Source: Vibrio sp. HDW18 (GTDB lineage Bacteria > Pseudomonadota > Gammaproteobacteria > Enterobacterales > Vibrionaceae). From it: a stretch of DNA of 64,000 bases. Both the position numbers and the translations under genes were made by a program. Every line of letters begins with the position of its first letter. Position 1 is the stretch's first letter. The notes under the pieces are model-generated. The model made no database searches and was not told the DNA's origin. It was given only the letters and a program-made list of their open reading frames with translations. The DNA lies in assembly GCF_011306175.1 (NCBI RefSeq), contig NZ_CP049913.1, positions 2,046,001 through 2,110,000 of the forward strand. Reading direction: 5' to 3'. This document shows positions 43,188 through 52,915 of the stretch, piece after piece.

Positions 43188-43288
43188 TTAGTGTCCGTAA
43201 GTTCTCGGTTTGGTGTAGTAATCAATCAGTGGTACACATAAGTTGGCGAGTAGCACTGAAAAGGCAACGCCATCAGGAAATCCCCCCA
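43188..43288 (-). pseudogene. out-of-frame 3' end of rnfD
   Basis: Beyond the C6 run at 43282-43287, another minus-strand frame reads [17 protein letters not shown], then [14 protein letters not shown] and a stop at 43188-43190, which is the usual RnfD C-terminus. One added base in the run would join it to the upstream frame and give 348 residues, the usual Vibrio length. As given it is not in frame. Confidence 0.85.
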
Positions 43289-44233
43289 ACTGCGAATGAT
43301 AAACACCATAGCTCCGATAAAGAAACCATAAATTAAGCGCCCCTTATCGGTGGTGCTGGCGCTGACCGGATCGGTTGCAATGAAAAATGCACCAAGCATG
43401 GTCGCCCCAGATAATAGATGCACGATCGGCGAGGCGGTAGTTGTTGGTGCTAAAAACTGCGCCAGCAGTGAAGTAACCATTAAGCCTGTTAACATCGCCA
43501 GCGGAATATGCCAGCGGATGATGCGTAATTTGAGCAGCATTAGGCCACCGATCAGATAGGCAAGATTAACCCACTCCCAACCAATTCCAGCTAGGCCACT
43601 AAATTGAGATTGAGCTAAGGTTTCGCTCATCGAGTGTCCCGCTTTGAGTGAGGTCTTGATGGCGTCTAATGGGGTGGCGGTTGTTACCCCATCAATCCCG
43701 GTACGAATTTGCTGTAGTGACAAACCATCGCTATTAAAGCCATTGAAAATCAAAGAGATTGCGTCGTGCAGTGAGCTTGGCTCGACGGTCAGTGGAGTGG
43801 GTGCCATCCAACTGGTCATTTGCACAGGAAATGAGATCAGCAGTACCACGTAAGCGATCATCGCCGGATTAAACGGGTTCTGCCCCAATCCACCGTAAAG
43901 TTGTTTGGCAATCACAATCGCAAAGATCAAACCGATCACCACCAGCCACCAAGGTGACAATGGCGGAATGGCGACCGCTAATAACCAAGCGGTGACAATC
44001 GCGCTGTAATCACGCAGAGCGGAGATTGGTGAGCGTTTGCGCAGCAGCATCACGCCAGCTTCCAGTATCACAGCGACCGAGATCGCTAGCAGTAATTGGA
44101 TCAGCGTGCCGTAACCAAAAAAATAACTTTGCGCAATCAAACCCGGTACCGCGCACAGCAATACCCAGCGCATCACATCGGCTGTTTTACGTTTGCGGCG
44201 TAAGTGCGGCGAGCTAGCAATAAAAAAGGCCAC
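43226..44233 (-). CDS. rnfD: Rnf electron transport complex subunit D (frameshifted end)
   Basis: As read, 335 residues of an inner-membrane subunit with ten hydrophobic segments and a covalent FMN site in the periplasmic loop [14 protein letters not shown] (about residue 185). The first 310 residues follow the family. The last 24 (after RSWG) do not: a single base appears to be missing from a run of C at 43282-43287, and the normal ending continues in another frame to 43188. Either a sequencing error in a homopolymer or a real mutation. The start is GTG, overlapping the rnfC stop by one base. Confidence 0.9.
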   Translation of the reverse strand: MAFFIASSPHLRRKRKTADVMRWVLLCAVPGLIAQSYFFGYGTLIQLLLAISVAVILEAGVMLLRKRSPISALRDYSAIVTAWLLAVAIPPLSPWWLVVIGLIFAIVIAKQLYGGLGQNPFNPAMIAYVVLLISFPVQMTSWMAPTPLTVEPSSLHDAISLIFNGFNSDGLSLQQIRTGIDGVTTATPLDAIKTSLKAGHSMSETLAQSQFSGLAGIGWEWVNLAYLIGGLMLLKLRIIRWHIPLAMLTGLMVTSLLAQFLAPTTTASPIVHLLSGATMLGAFFIATDPVSASTTDKGRLIYGFFIGAMVFIIRSWGDFLMALPFQCYSPTYVYH

Positions 44234-46266
44234 TAGTTATTTTCCTCAGCGTTTGGATCGGTTGATGGTGTCGCCGCTTTACGTGCTTTAGCCCGTGCAA
44301 TCGCTGCGGCTACAGCGGCTTTTTTAGGGTCAGTTGGCTCAACGGTTGGTGCAGCGCTGGTTGATGGCGGTTGGTTTGCCTCTGGTGCGGACACGTCGGT
44401 GTTCGGCTCCGCTTTACGTGCTTTGGCCCGCGCAATCGCTGCAGCCACTGCGGCTTTTTTAGCATCAACGGGTTCAACGCTTGGTGCAGCGCCTGCCGAT
44501 GGAGCTTCGACCGGGGTTGGCGTTACCATTGTTGTGTGCTGTGTGTGTGTGACTTCGCTCTTTTCGGCCTTGCGCTCACGGGCTTGGCGTTTACGTTCTT
44601 CACGTAACGTGGCCATTTCACAGTTGTCTGGCTCGCTAGCTCCATTTTGCGCGGCTTCTGCCTGTTTGGCTTTGGCGCGGGCAATTGCTGCCGCAATCGC
44701 CGGTTTTACGCTACTTTCGGTTGGTTCAAGCTGAGCTTTTTGGGCTTTAACGCGTTCAATCGCCGCGGCAATTGCATCTGCTCCACCTTGTTGCTGCAGC
44801 TCTTTACGCCGTTCTTGGGCGGCTTGTTGAAAGCGATTTTCGCGTTCAGCTTTCTCGCGTTCGATGCGTGCTTTTTTCTCTTCAAAGCGCGCTTTCGCCC
44901 GTTCGGCGGCTTCGGCTTCTAAACTGCGGGTGCGAATTTCAGCTTTGGCTTGACGATAATAGTGTACCAGTGGAATTTCACTAGGGCAGACATAGGCACA
45001 AGCCCCACACTCAATACAATCTTTAAGGTGCAGCTCGGTACATTTGTCGAACTCTTGCGCTTTGGCATGCCAATGCAACTGTTGAGGTAGTAATGACACC
45101 GGACAGGCCTGGGCACATTGACCGCAGCGAATACAGGCCATTTCCTGTTCACTGCCGGTTAACTCATGACGTTTGGGAGCCAAAATACAGTTGGCAATTT
45201 TGGTGATTGGCACTTGAGCATGCGCGAGGGTAAAACCCATCATCGGGCCACCCATGATCAGGCGCGGCTGTTTGCGGTCAGCTTGGTAACCAAATTCATC
45301 CAGTAAGGCTTGTACAGGTGTGCCGAGCAGTGCCCATACATTACGTGGTGTGCGGAAACACTCTCCGGTGAGGGTCACGACGCGGCGGATCAGCGGTTCA
45401 CCATGCAAAATGGCCCGCGCAATTGCCTGTAGTGTGCCAACGTTTTGCACCATCAGGCCAATATCAGCCGGAATGCCGCCTTGTGGCACCTCCAAATTGG
45501 TGAGGATTTTGATCAACTGCTTCTCACCACCGGACGGGTATTTGGTGGGGATGACGCGGATCACCAGCGGTTTATGTTGTGCGGCTTGCTGCAATGCGGC
45601 GATCGCTTGCGGTTTGTTATCTTCAATCCCGATAATGGTCAGTTTCGGCTGTAAAATGTGCTCAACAATGTCAATTCCTTGCACAATTTCAGCGGCATAT
45701 TGGCGCATTAACGCATCATCTGCGGTGATATAAGGCTCACACTCTGCAGCGTTAATCAGTAATATTTCCGTGCGCGATAGTCCGGTTTGCAGTTTGTTAG
45801 CGGTGGGAAAACCCGCTCCGCCCATGCCTGAGATACCTGCTTGGCTGATCAGGCCGAGCAAGGTGTCTAGAGACAACTGCTGGTAGTCTGGTTGTGGTTG
45901 TAACGTTAGCCACTCATCTTGCTGATCCGGCGTCAGCACGATACATAGCTCACTCAAGCCGGAAGGGTGTGCCACCGTACGTGGCTCAATCGCGCTGATC
46001 ACTCCCGAGGTAGGAGCATGGATCGGCAGCATCAAGTCAGAGCTCGCTTGTGTCAGGCGCTGGCCTTTGAGCACACGTTCACCGACCTTGACCAATAGAT
46101 CGCCCGCTTGACCAATATGTTGTTTGAGCGGCAGTATCAATTGTGCCGCAATAGTGGCATTGGTGAGCGGTTGATGAGTAGATTGATGTTTATTTTCAAT
46201 CGGATGGATGCCTCCGGGAAAATCCCAAAGTTTACCGGATTTAATTTGTTCGATTAATGACAGCAT
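44233..46266 (-). CDS. rnfC: Rnf electron transport complex subunit C
   Basis: A 677-residue membrane-associated subunit that contacts NADH and FMN. The NADH/FMN domain has [18 protein letters not shown] and [13 protein letters not shown]. Two 4Fe-4S motifs follow ([12 protein letters not shown] and [12 protein letters not shown], about residues 365-420). The C-terminal 240 residues are a lysine/alanine-rich helical tail with repeated [16 protein letters not shown] units, a variable part of gamma-proteobacterial RnfC. ATG at 46266 is preferred because AAGGA lies at a proper distance; ATG at 46272 overlaps it. Confidence 0.94.
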   Translation of the reverse strand: MLSLIEQIKSGKLWDFPGGIHPIENKHQSTHQPLTNATIAAQLILPLKQHIGQAGDLLVKVGERVLKGQRLTQASSDLMLPIHAPTSGVISAIEPRTVAHPSGLSELCIVLTPDQQDEWLTLQPQPDYQQLSLDTLLGLISQAGISGMGGAGFPTANKLQTGLSRTEILLINAAECEPYITADDALMRQYAAEIVQGIDIVEHILQPKLTIIGIEDNKPQAIAALQQAAQHKPLVIRVIPTKYPSGGEKQLIKILTNLEVPQGGIPADIGLMVQNVGTLQAIARAILHGEPLIRRVVTLTGECFRTPRNVWALLGTPVQALLDEFGYQADRKQPRLIMGGPMMGFTLAHAQVPITKIANCILAPKRHELTGSEQEMACIRCGQCAQACPVSLLPQQLHWHAKAQEFDKCTELHLKDCIECGACAYVCPSEIPLVHYYRQAKAEIRTRSLEAEAAERAKARFEEKKARIEREKAERENRFQQAAQERRKELQQQGGADAIAAAIERVKAQKAQLEPTESSVKPAIAAAIARAKAKQAEAAQNGASEPDNCEMATLREERKRQARERKAEKSEVTHTQHTTMVTPTPVEAPSAGAAPSVEPVDAKKAAVAAAIARAKARKAEPNTDVSAPEANQPPSTSAAPTVEPTDPKKAAVAAAIARAKARKAATPSTDPNAEENN

Positions 46267-46274
46267 AACCATCC

Positions 46275-46862
46275 TTAATTCATCCGTTGCGGCGCACTAG
46301 GCGCAGTAGCGGTCACGTTGCGTACAGGGATGGCGTTAAGTTGCCACTTCCAAGTTTCTGGTGTGGTTGCTCGTGGGATCATTTCAATACAGTCGGTTGG
46401 GCAGGGCGCGACACACAGATCGCAACCCGTACACTCGTTTTTAATTACGGTATGTACTGCTTTGGTGCCGCCGATGATGGCATCGACCGGACAGGCTTGA
46501 ATACATTTGGTGCAGCCGATACACATATCTTCATGGATAAAGGCGACCATTTTGACTTTGTTATCCAGATCGTGGGCGGAGTCTTGTACTTCAACACCCA
46601 TCAAATCCGCGAGTTTTTCTATCGTGGCTTGGCCGCCGGGAGGGCACTTAGTGATGATATCGCCATTGGCGATGGCCTCGGCATACGGCCGACATCCGGG
46701 ATAGCCACATTGGCCACATTGAGTTTGCGGCAACAGAGCGTCAATTTGTTCCACTATCGGGTCGGCTTCGACTTTGAAACGGATTGAAGCAAAACCGAGA
46801 ATTGCCCCAAACAGTGCGGCTAATCCGGCCAGAACAAGAATCGCGATGATGACGGCACTCAT
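46275..46862 (-). CDS. rnfB: Rnf electron transport complex subunit B
   Basis: A 195-residue iron-sulfur subunit. A membrane anchor (about 4-26) is followed by a four-cysteine cluster motif ([12 protein letters not shown], about 47-58) and two 4Fe-4S ferredoxin motifs ([12 protein letters not shown] and [12 protein letters not shown]). Its start codon overlaps the rnfA stop (TAATG), so the two are translationally coupled. Confidence 0.96.
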   Translation of the reverse strand: MSAVIIAILVLAGLAALFGAILGFASIRFKVEADPIVEQIDALLPQTQCGQCGYPGCRPYAEAIANGDIITKCPPGGQATIEKLADLMGVEVQDSAHDLDNKVKMVAFIHEDMCIGCTKCIQACPVDAIIGGTKAVHTVIKNECTGCDLCVAPCPTDCIEMIPRATTPETWKWQLNAIPVRNVTATAPSAPQRMN

Positions 46863-47443
46863 TACAGTTTCACCAAACCGGTAAAGCCCATAAAGGCTAA
46901 CGACATTAAACCTGCGGTGATCATGGCAATCGACGCACCTTTAAAAGGCGTTGGCACATCAGCCACTTGGATCCGTTCGCGCATCGCAGCAAATAAAATC
47001 AATACCAGTGAGAAGCCGACTGCCGCACCAAAGCCGTAAATGATCGATTGAACGAAGTTATGATTTTGATTGATGTTGAGCAGTGCCACCCCTAATACTG
47101 CGCAGTTGGTGGTGATCAGCGGTAAGAAAATCCCCAGCAAGCGATAAAGGGTTGGACTGGTTTTATGCACGACCATCTCAGTGAACTGTACTACGACTGC
47201 GATCACTAGAATAAAACTCATGGTGCGCAGATATTCAATCCCGAGTGGACGCAGTACATAGCTTTCCATCAGATAAGCGCAAACGGAGGCGAGGGTTAAC
47301 ACAAAAGTGGTTGCTAGCCCCATGCCAATCGCGGTTTCCAGTTTTTTCGATACGCCCATAAAAGGGCATAATCCCAAAAACTTTACCAGTACAAAGTTGT
47401 TAACCAGCACAGTGCCGATTAACAACAAAATATATTCGGTCAT
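46862..47443 (-). CDS. rnfA: Rnf electron transport complex subunit A
   Basis: A 193-residue inner-membrane subunit with six membrane segments and the strongly conserved [20 protein letters not shown], whose cysteine helps hold the inter-subunit iron-sulfur site with RnfE. First gene of rnfABCDGE-nth. The start at 47443 ([11 protein letters not shown]) matches the family; the longer frame adds eleven polar residues. Confidence 0.95.
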   Translation of the reverse strand: MTEYILLLIGTVLVNNFVLVKFLGLCPFMGVSKKLETAIGMGLATTFVLTLASVCAYLMESYVLRPLGIEYLRTMSFILVIAVVVQFTEMVVHKTSPTLYRLLGIFLPLITTNCAVLGVALLNINQNHNFVQSIIYGFGAAVGFSLVLILFAAMRERIQVADVPTPFKGASIAMITAGLMSLAFMGFTGLVKL

Positions 47444-47602
47444 AGTTATATCAATTTTTGCTTCCGATCTCGGCATTATCCTGCTTTGCTAACGCAATAA
47501 CAACCAAGGAAAGTTAAGGTTTTAGAGAGTTGAATAAATTATATGCAATAACTGCATTTTGTTGCGCCATCCCGCTAAAAAGTCAGTTTTGGTTGATTCT
47601 TC

Positions 47603-47637
47603 AATAAAAAATGGGCCTCATTAGCTGAGACCCGTTT
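47603..47637 (-). terminator. terminator after the chemoreceptor gene
   Basis: Read on the minus strand, an imperfect stem (GGGTCTCA / TGAGGCCC) is followed by ATTTTTTATT. It lies about 50 bp past the receptor stop and ahead of rnfA. Confidence 0.7.
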
Positions 47638-47687
47638 GGATTAGTTTGCGGCGTTAGCCACTGCGGTGGGTGAGAGGTCGCGCTCGG

Positions 47688-49571
47688 TTATACCTTAAAG
47701 GTGGCGACTTTGGTGCGCAGATCATCGGCTTGTTGCTTGAGCTGATTCGATTGGCTGAGGCTATCTTGTGCGCCATCGACCAGTTGCTCAGTCACATCTT
47801 TGATCGCGGTGATGTTTTGGGTGATCTCTTGAGTGACATGGGTTTGTTCTTCCGCTGCGGTGGCAATTTGGGTCGCCATATTGCTGATCACCTCGACGGC
47901 GGCATTAATTTCCTCTAACGCATTGGTGGCTTTATCCGCATCATCAACCGAATTCGCCGCTAAGCTAGAGCTGGTTTGCATCAGGCTAACGGCACGTTTG
48001 GTGGTTTCCTGCAAGGTATCGATGGTGGCTTTGATCTCTTCAGTTGAAGTATGGGTACGCTGTGATAACACGCGAACTTCGTCGGCTACTACCGCAAAAC
48101 CACGACCTTGTTCACCAGCACGAGCCGCTTCAATCGCCGCATTGAGAGCCAGTAAATTGGTTTGCTCAGCAATACCTTGAATAGTCGCCAACACCGTATT
48201 GATTTCTTGAGCGTACTGATTCAGTGCGGAAATCACCTCATTCGCTTGGTTGATCTCTTGCGCTAAATTATGAATTGAGGCTTTGGTATTGAGTACTAAG
48301 GTCCGTCCATGCTCAGTGCTGTTGGTCGAATTTTGCGCCGCTTGCGCCGTTTGCTCAGCATTATAGGCAATCTCTTGGGTGGCGCTGGCCATTTCGGTGA
48401 CCGCGGTGGCGACCATAGTCACTTCTTGCTGCTGTAAGCCGAGCTCTGACACGGAGAGATTCGAGCGTTGCGCACTGTGTTCTGATTGTGCGGTTAACTG
48501 CTCAGATTGGTTACGAACATGGGCAATTAATTGTTGTAAACTGGCGACAAAGGTATTGAAGCTGTTGGCTAATTTGCCTACTTCATCGTTATTTTCAACC
48601 TTGATCCGTTGGGTTAGATCACCGCTACCATTGGCAATTTGTTCCAGCGCTCGTGAGACATTATTCAGTGGCAGGAATAACATATTACACAGTAAATTAA
48701 ACAGTACAGTACAAATCACCACCACAATCAGTGTGACTAGCAATTGTCCCCACAGGGCAGAAAATAGTGGCGCAACCAAAGAATCTTTATCAATCACAAT
48801 CACACTGATTAATTGGGTGCCGGCAATCGCGCTGGCAAACAGCACACTCTCTTGCCCATTCACATCACTGTTAATGTATTGGCCTAAGCGTTGTGCGGTT
48901 TGAATATCATTGAAACGTAAGCCCAACTCGGCGACATTTTTATTCAGTAATTGGGTGTTGGTATGAGTAAAAATATTGCCTTGCTGATTGGCAATAAACA
49001 TATATCCCGAGCCAGGTAAGATGACCTGTTTCATACTATTAATGATATCGGTAATTTCCACATCACTGCCGAGGACTAAATCTTGGCCGTGCAGTCTGAT
49101 CATCTTACCAAGTGATACCACATTGGCCCCAGTTGCTGCCGCAACGGTCGGGTTATCCATAAACACGGCTTGGGGATTCGCTTTGGCATTGATATACCAT
49201 CCCCACTGGCGAGGGTCATTATTACCCGCAGGAAGAACCACACCGTTGGCATTTTGTTGACTGCCATCCGGATAGGCCAAAAACACATTATCGAATGATC
49301 CCGAATGCTTGACCTGCTTGAGGTGAGTCACGATAGCTTCTGGTTTCACTTCTGCGCTCAGCGCAGTTAGAGCCCGCTCTTTGGAGATTAACCAATCTGT
49401 CACATATTGGTTGTAAGATGCGGTCGCACTTTGCAAGCGCTGTTCAACTTCCACATCCAAGCGGGTCAGAGCCGCTTTGAAGGACACGGCCTCAACGAGT
49501 AGGCCGCCGAGCACAATCGCGAGGCTAGCTGAAATGGCTAATTTATTTTTCAATGACAAGTTTTTGAACAT
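47688..49571 (-). CDS. methyl-accepting chemotaxis protein
   Basis: A 627-residue membrane chemoreceptor. Membrane segment 1 (about 11-31), a long periplasmic dCache-type ligand domain (about 35-270, with [11 protein letters not shown] and [14 protein letters not shown]), membrane segment 2 (about 278-302), a HAMP domain and a signalling coiled coil follow. The receptor tip is [20 protein letters not shown]. The ligand is unknown; dCache receptors often bind amino acids. No CheR-binding pentapeptide is seen at the C-terminus. The start 49571 ([10 protein letters not shown]) is preceded by AAGGAT and begins the first membrane helix. Confidence 0.93.
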   Translation of the reverse strand: MFKNLSLKNKLAISASLAIVLGGLLVEAVSFKAALTRLDVEVEQRLQSATASYNQYVTDWLISKERALTALSAEVKPEAIVTHLKQVKHSGSFDNVFLAYPDGSQQNANGVVLPAGNNDPRQWGWYINAKANPQAVFMDNPTVAAATGANVVSLGKMIRLHGQDLVLGSDVEITDIINSMKQVILPGSGYMFIANQQGNIFTHTNTQLLNKNVAELGLRFNDIQTAQRLGQYINSDVNGQESVLFASAIAGTQLISVIVIDKDSLVAPLFSALWGQLLVTLIVVVICTVLFNLLCNMLFLPLNNVSRALEQIANGSGDLTQRIKVENNDEVGKLANSFNTFVASLQQLIAHVRNQSEQLTAQSEHSAQRSNLSVSELGLQQQEVTMVATAVTEMASATQEIAYNAEQTAQAAQNSTNSTEHGRTLVLNTKASIHNLAQEINQANEVISALNQYAQEINTVLATIQGIAEQTNLLALNAAIEAARAGEQGRGFAVVADEVRVLSQRTHTSTEEIKATIDTLQETTKRAVSLMQTSSSLAANSVDDADKATNALEEINAAVEVISNMATQIATAAEEQTHVTQEITQNITAIKDVTEQLVDGAQDSLSQSNQLKQQADDLRTKVATFKV

Positions 49572-49920
49572 ACATATCCTTGGGGTTATCTGATAAGCGA
49601 ATCTAAACAGCGATCCCTTTCTACTGAAAGCAGCAATATTATGGTGGTAGTTATGATGTATAAGCATAGCGCTGTTGATTTGTTGCCATGCATGCACTTG
49701 CTGCTTATGCCATTTCTGATGTGTTCAGAATGGCTTACTGAATTGAATAGTAAAAAGTTTGGCTAGCAAAAAACGAGGGTGATTATCGCTCTTAAAAAGT
49801 CGCGGATGCAATTGTTTCACTATGATTTTGCTCAAAGAATCGCAAAAAATAGTGGGTTATATGGCCATCTTGGGGGCTGTGATCCGATGGAGATCGTTTT
49901 AAGCGAGAGGATTAGAGATC
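49572..49920. other. gene-free stretch ahead of the chemoreceptor
   Basis: About 350 bp that must contain the chemoreceptor promoter. I see no RNA gene or convincing coding frame; the short frames here have no ribosome site or family resemblance. Confidence 0.5.
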
Positions 49921-49949
49921 AAAAAAGACGTCCTAGGACGTCTTTTTTG
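49921..49949 (-). terminator. terminator after tRNA-Asn (near-perfect palindrome)
   Basis: AAAAAAGACGTCC and GGACGTCTTTTTT flank a central TA and form a fully symmetric hairpin with T runs on both strands, 8 bp past the tRNA CCA end. It also works on the plus strand. Confidence 0.9.
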
Positions 49950-49957
49950 ATGGAATT

Positions 49958-50033
49958 TGGCTCCTCCTGCGGGGCTCGAACCTGCGACATACGGATTAAC
50001 AGTCCGCCGTTCTACCGACTGAACTAAGGAGGA
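49958..50033 (-). tRNA. tRNA-Asn (GTT anticodon)
   Basis: A 76-base tRNA on the minus strand with a 7-bp acceptor stem (TCCTCCT / AGGAGGA), D arm TTCAGTCGGTAGAA, anticodon arm GGACTGTTAATCC, T arm GGTTCGAGCCCC and an encoded CCA. The anticodon and body match bacterial tRNA-Asn. Its 3' end shows no integrase gene or att duplication nearby, so it is not in use as an integration site here. Confidence 0.97.
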
Positions 50034-50582
50034 ATAATTTGCGTTTCGGATGTTAGCGAGTGGGCCGATGGGTGTCAATCATTTCACATCAAAAAACACA
50101 TTTTTATGCAGTGAGGGGTTTACTTTTGTGTATCCCTTACCGCTATTGAGCTGGGTTCACTTATCCACTAAATTTGTGGATAAGTATGTGAATGGATCTT
50201 GATTAACCTTTAATGCCGGTATTGAGGGTGCATAATGCTAGTTTTGAATGGTGTTTTATTTTTGCTTAACGCTTTATTTTTCATTGTTTATTTGAAATTT
50301 GTCACTCTTGACTGGCTGAGTGATGAAATCTGGCCTTTTCGGCTCAATAAGGCGTGCAGAACAAAATCTGGGGAAAACTAGTGGATTATTTTTATGCTCG
50401 CTTTCGGCGTTAAGCCGAAATGGGGGAAGCAAGACTAGCAACTCTGGAGTGATAACGCTAGGATTAATTGCAGTAAACTTCATCGATATCGCACTGCGAT
50501 GGACAAACGTGGCAATCTTTAGTGTGGATTGTTACCACCTGAGCCATTGAGCACAGCGCACGGTTATCCTAGCCATGTCAGC
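50034..50582. other. gene-free stretch between tRNA-Asn and the uvrB-side ERIC
   Basis: About 550 bp without a supported gene. It contains an inverted pair of DnaA-box-like 9-mers: TTATCCACT at 50161-50169 and TTATCCACA on the minus strand at 50175-50183. Short frames of 69 and 76 residues run in opposite directions across 50274-50550 but look like chance. Confidence 0.5.
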
Positions 50583-50710
50583 TATCCCCTTGCTACTTGA
50601 AGCTGCAGCGGTGTTGGCGACGTTCGTTCACCCTAAGCACATAGTTTTTCTATGCTCATGGGGACTCACTTACTTGCCGCCTACCTGCAACGCCAAGTTG
50701 TTTGGGAATA
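50583..50710 (+). repeat. ERIC-like repeat 4 (full length)
   Basis: A 128-bp ERIC-like element (CTACTTGAAGCTGCAGCGGT ... TATGCTCATGGGGACTCACT ... TTGTTTGGGAATA), same orientation as the others. It ends 24 bp ahead of the uvrB SOS box. Confidence 0.92.
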
Positions 50711-50733
50711 AGTGATGGAAGAAGTGCTTGATC

Positions 50734-50752
50734 ACTGGCTGTACATCCAGTA
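50734..50752. promoter_or_regulatory. probable LexA (SOS) box of uvrB
   Basis: ACTGG-N8-CCAGTA is symmetric and close to the LexA consensus CTGT-N8-ACAG; the E. coli uvrB box also has a CCAG right half. It lies about 40 bp ahead of uvrB. Confidence 0.7.
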
Positions 50753-50789
50753 ACAATGGCGCCGAGCAGATAAGCGTAATGAGGATGGC

Positions 50790-52820
50790 ATGAGTAAAGC
50801 ATTTGAACTGGTTTCCGATTATCAACCCGCCGGTGATCAACCCAGCGCGATCCAGCAGTTGTTGAATGGTCTGCAGGCGGGATTAGCCCATCAAACCCTG
50901 CTCGGTGTGACGGGCTCAGGAAAAACCTTCACTTTGGCCAATGTGATTGCCCAGTTACAACGCCCAACGATTTTGCTCGCGCCGAATAAAACCCTCGCGG
51001 CGCAACTGTATGGCGAAATGAAAGCGTTTTTCCCGAACAACGCGGTGGAATTTTTCGTCTCCTATTACGATTACTACCAACCCGAAGCCTATGTGCCCAC
51101 CACCGACACTTTCATTGAAAAAGACGCTTCGATTAATGCGCATATTGAGCAAATGCGTTTATCGGCCACCAAGGCCTTATTGGAGCGCAAAGATGCGGTG
51201 ATCGTCGCATCGGTCTCGGCCATTTATGGTTTGGGCGATCCCGATTCTTATTTAAAAATGATGCTGCATTTGCGACGTGGTGATGTGATTAATCAACGCG
51301 ACATGCTACGCCGTTTGGCCGAATTACAATATTCGCGCAATGATCTGGCGTTTGAACGTGGTCAATTTCGTGTTCGTGGTGAGGTGATTGATATTTTCCC
51401 AGCCGAATCGGATCAACAGGCGGTGCGGGTCGAGATGTTTGACGATGAAATTGAGTGCATCAGTTTGTTTGATCCATTGACTGGCATGATCATGTCACGG
51501 GATTTACCACGTTACACCATTTACCCGAAAACCCACTATGTGACGCCGCGTGAGCGGATCCTCGCCGCAATTGAACAGATTAAACATGAGCTGCACAGCC
51601 GACGTCAGTATCTGTTGGAGAATAATAAACTGCTGGAAGAGCAGCGGATTGCCCAACGCACCCAGTTTGATCTTGAAATGATGAATGAGCTGGGTTTTTG
51701 CTCTGGGATTGAAAACTACTCGCGTTATCTCAGTGGACGTGCCGAAGGTGAGCCACCTCCGACACTATTTGACTACTTACCACACGATGGCTTGCTGATC
51801 ATCGATGAATCCCATGTCACCGTGCCGCAAATTGGCGCGATGTTTAAAGGCGATCGCTCACGCAAAGAAACCTTAGTCGAATTTGGCTTTCGGCTGCCTT
51901 CCGCGCTGGATAATCGTCCATTGAAATTTGATGAATTTGAAGCGCTTGCACCACAAACCATTTTTGTCTCGGCTACGCCAGGCGAATATGAGTTAAACAA
52001 ATCGGCGGGTGAAGTGGCGGATCAAGTGGTACGTCCTACCGGTTTATTGGACCCCTTGATTGAAGTGCGCCCTGTGGCCACTCAGGTTGATGATCTGCTC
52101 TCCGAGGCTCGCGTGCGTGCCGCTAATGATGAGCGGATTTTAGTCACCACCTTGACCAAGCGGATGGCAGAAGATTTGACCGAATATCTGCATGAGCACG
52201 GGGTGAAAGTACGCTATCTGCATTCTGATATTGATACGGTTGAGCGGGTTGAAATCATTCGTGATTTACGTTTGGGCGTCTTTGATGTGCTGGTTGGGAT
52301 CAACTTGCTGCGTGAAGGTTTAGATATGCCAGAAGTCGCGTTAGTGGCGATTTTGGATGCCGATAAAGAGGGCTTTTTACGTTCCGAGCGCTCACTGATC
52401 CAAACCATTGGCCGTGCGGCGCGTAATATCAATGGTAAAGCGATTTTATATGCGGATACCATCACCAAATCGATGGGGAAAGCGATGGATGAAACCGAGC
52501 GTCGCCGTGCTAAGCAGCAAGCGTATAATCAGCAGCGCGGGATCACTCCGCAGCCGTTAAAACGCAATATTAAAGATATTATGGAGTTGGGTGATATTGC
52601 TAAATCGCGCAAACCGAAGCACAGCAAAGTGGTGCCATTGGCCAAAGTGGCAGAAGAGAGTGCCAACTATCAACCATTGACCCCACAGCAATTAGAGAAA
52701 AAGATCAGCCAGTTAGAAGCGGTGATGTATCAACACGCACAGAATTTGGAATTTGAGTTGGCGGCTCAGAAACGTGATGAGATTCATCAATTACGCCAGC
52801 AATTTATCATCAATAGTTAG
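50790..52820 (+). CDS. uvrB: excinuclease ABC subunit B
   Basis: A 676-residue helicase-like subunit of nucleotide excision repair that loads onto damage with UvrA and then recruits UvrC. The P-loop [19 protein letters not shown] is near residue 38, the beta-hairpin [12 protein letters not shown] near 93, and [14 protein letters not shown] near 335. The C-terminal UVR coiled coil for UvrC (about 635-670) is present. Length matches E. coli (673). A LexA-type box lies upstream. Confidence 0.98.
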   Translation: MSKAFELVSDYQPAGDQPSAIQQLLNGLQAGLAHQTLLGVTGSGKTFTLANVIAQLQRPTILLAPNKTLAAQLYGEMKAFFPNNAVEFFVSYYDYYQPEAYVPTTDTFIEKDASINAHIEQMRLSATKALLERKDAVIVASVSAIYGLGDPDSYLKMMLHLRRGDVINQRDMLRRLAELQYSRNDLAFERGQFRVRGEVIDIFPAESDQQAVRVEMFDDEIECISLFDPLTGMIMSRDLPRYTIYPKTHYVTPRERILAAIEQIKHELHSRRQYLLENNKLLEEQRIAQRTQFDLEMMNELGFCSGIENYSRYLSGRAEGEPPPTLFDYLPHDGLLIIDESHVTVPQIGAMFKGDRSRKETLVEFGFRLPSALDNRPLKFDEFEALAPQTIFVSATPGEYELNKSAGEVADQVVRPTGLLDPLIEVRPVATQVDDLLSEARVRAANDERILVTTLTKRMAEDLTEYLHEHGVKVRYLHSDIDTVERVEIIRDLRLGVFDVLVGINLLREGLDMPEVALVAILDADKEGFLRSERSLIQTIGRAARNINGKAILYADTITKSMGKAMDETERRRAKQQAYNQQRGITPQPLKRNIKDIMELGDIAKSRKPKHSKVVPLAKVAEESANYQPLTPQQLEKKISQLEAVMYQHAQNLEFELAAQKRDEIHQLRQQFIINS

Positions 52821-52862
52821 CATATTGCTGGCTGAAGATTGATTCTCATTTGTAAAAAGCAA

Positions 52863-52892
52863 GCACAAATGCAATATTACCGCAAAATGCAA
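52863..52892. promoter_or_regulatory. probable LuxO binding sites
   Basis: On the minus strand TTGCATTTTGCGG (52892 to 52880) matches the LuxO consensus TTGCA-N3-TGCAA at 8 of 10 fixed positions. A second, weaker site TTGCATTTGTGC (52874 to 52863) lies 18 bp away. In other vibrios such sites control qrr1 and luxO itself. Confidence 0.55.
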
Positions 52893-52900
52893 AACAATAA

Positions 52901-52915
52901 TGGCTAGGCTATGCA
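52901..52915 (+). promoter_or_regulatory. sigma-54-like -24/-12 element over the luxO start
   Basis: TGGCTAGGCTATGCA keeps the key bases of the sigma-54 consensus (TGGCAC-N5-TTGCA): GG near -24 and GC near -12 with correct spacing. It overlaps the luxO start codon and points into luxO, so its meaning is unclear and it may be chance. Confidence 0.3.

Noticed and set aside
43007..43225. 72-residue minus-strand frame between rnfD and rnfG
   Set aside because: It uses out-of-frame sequence of rnfG and the rnfD gap; the family sequence is in another frame.
50161..50183. Replication origin
   Set aside because: Only two DnaA boxes, with no AT-rich unwinding region or origin genes (dnaA, gidA, rctB) nearby.
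50274..50550. Overlapping small frames of 69 and 76 residues
   Set aside because: No ribosome sites, no recognisable domains, and they oppose each other across the same bases.
49958..50582. tRNA-Asn and the gap beyond as an integrated-element site
   Set aside because: No integrase, no repeat of the tRNA 3' end and no foreign gene cargo; the region is simply gene-poor.
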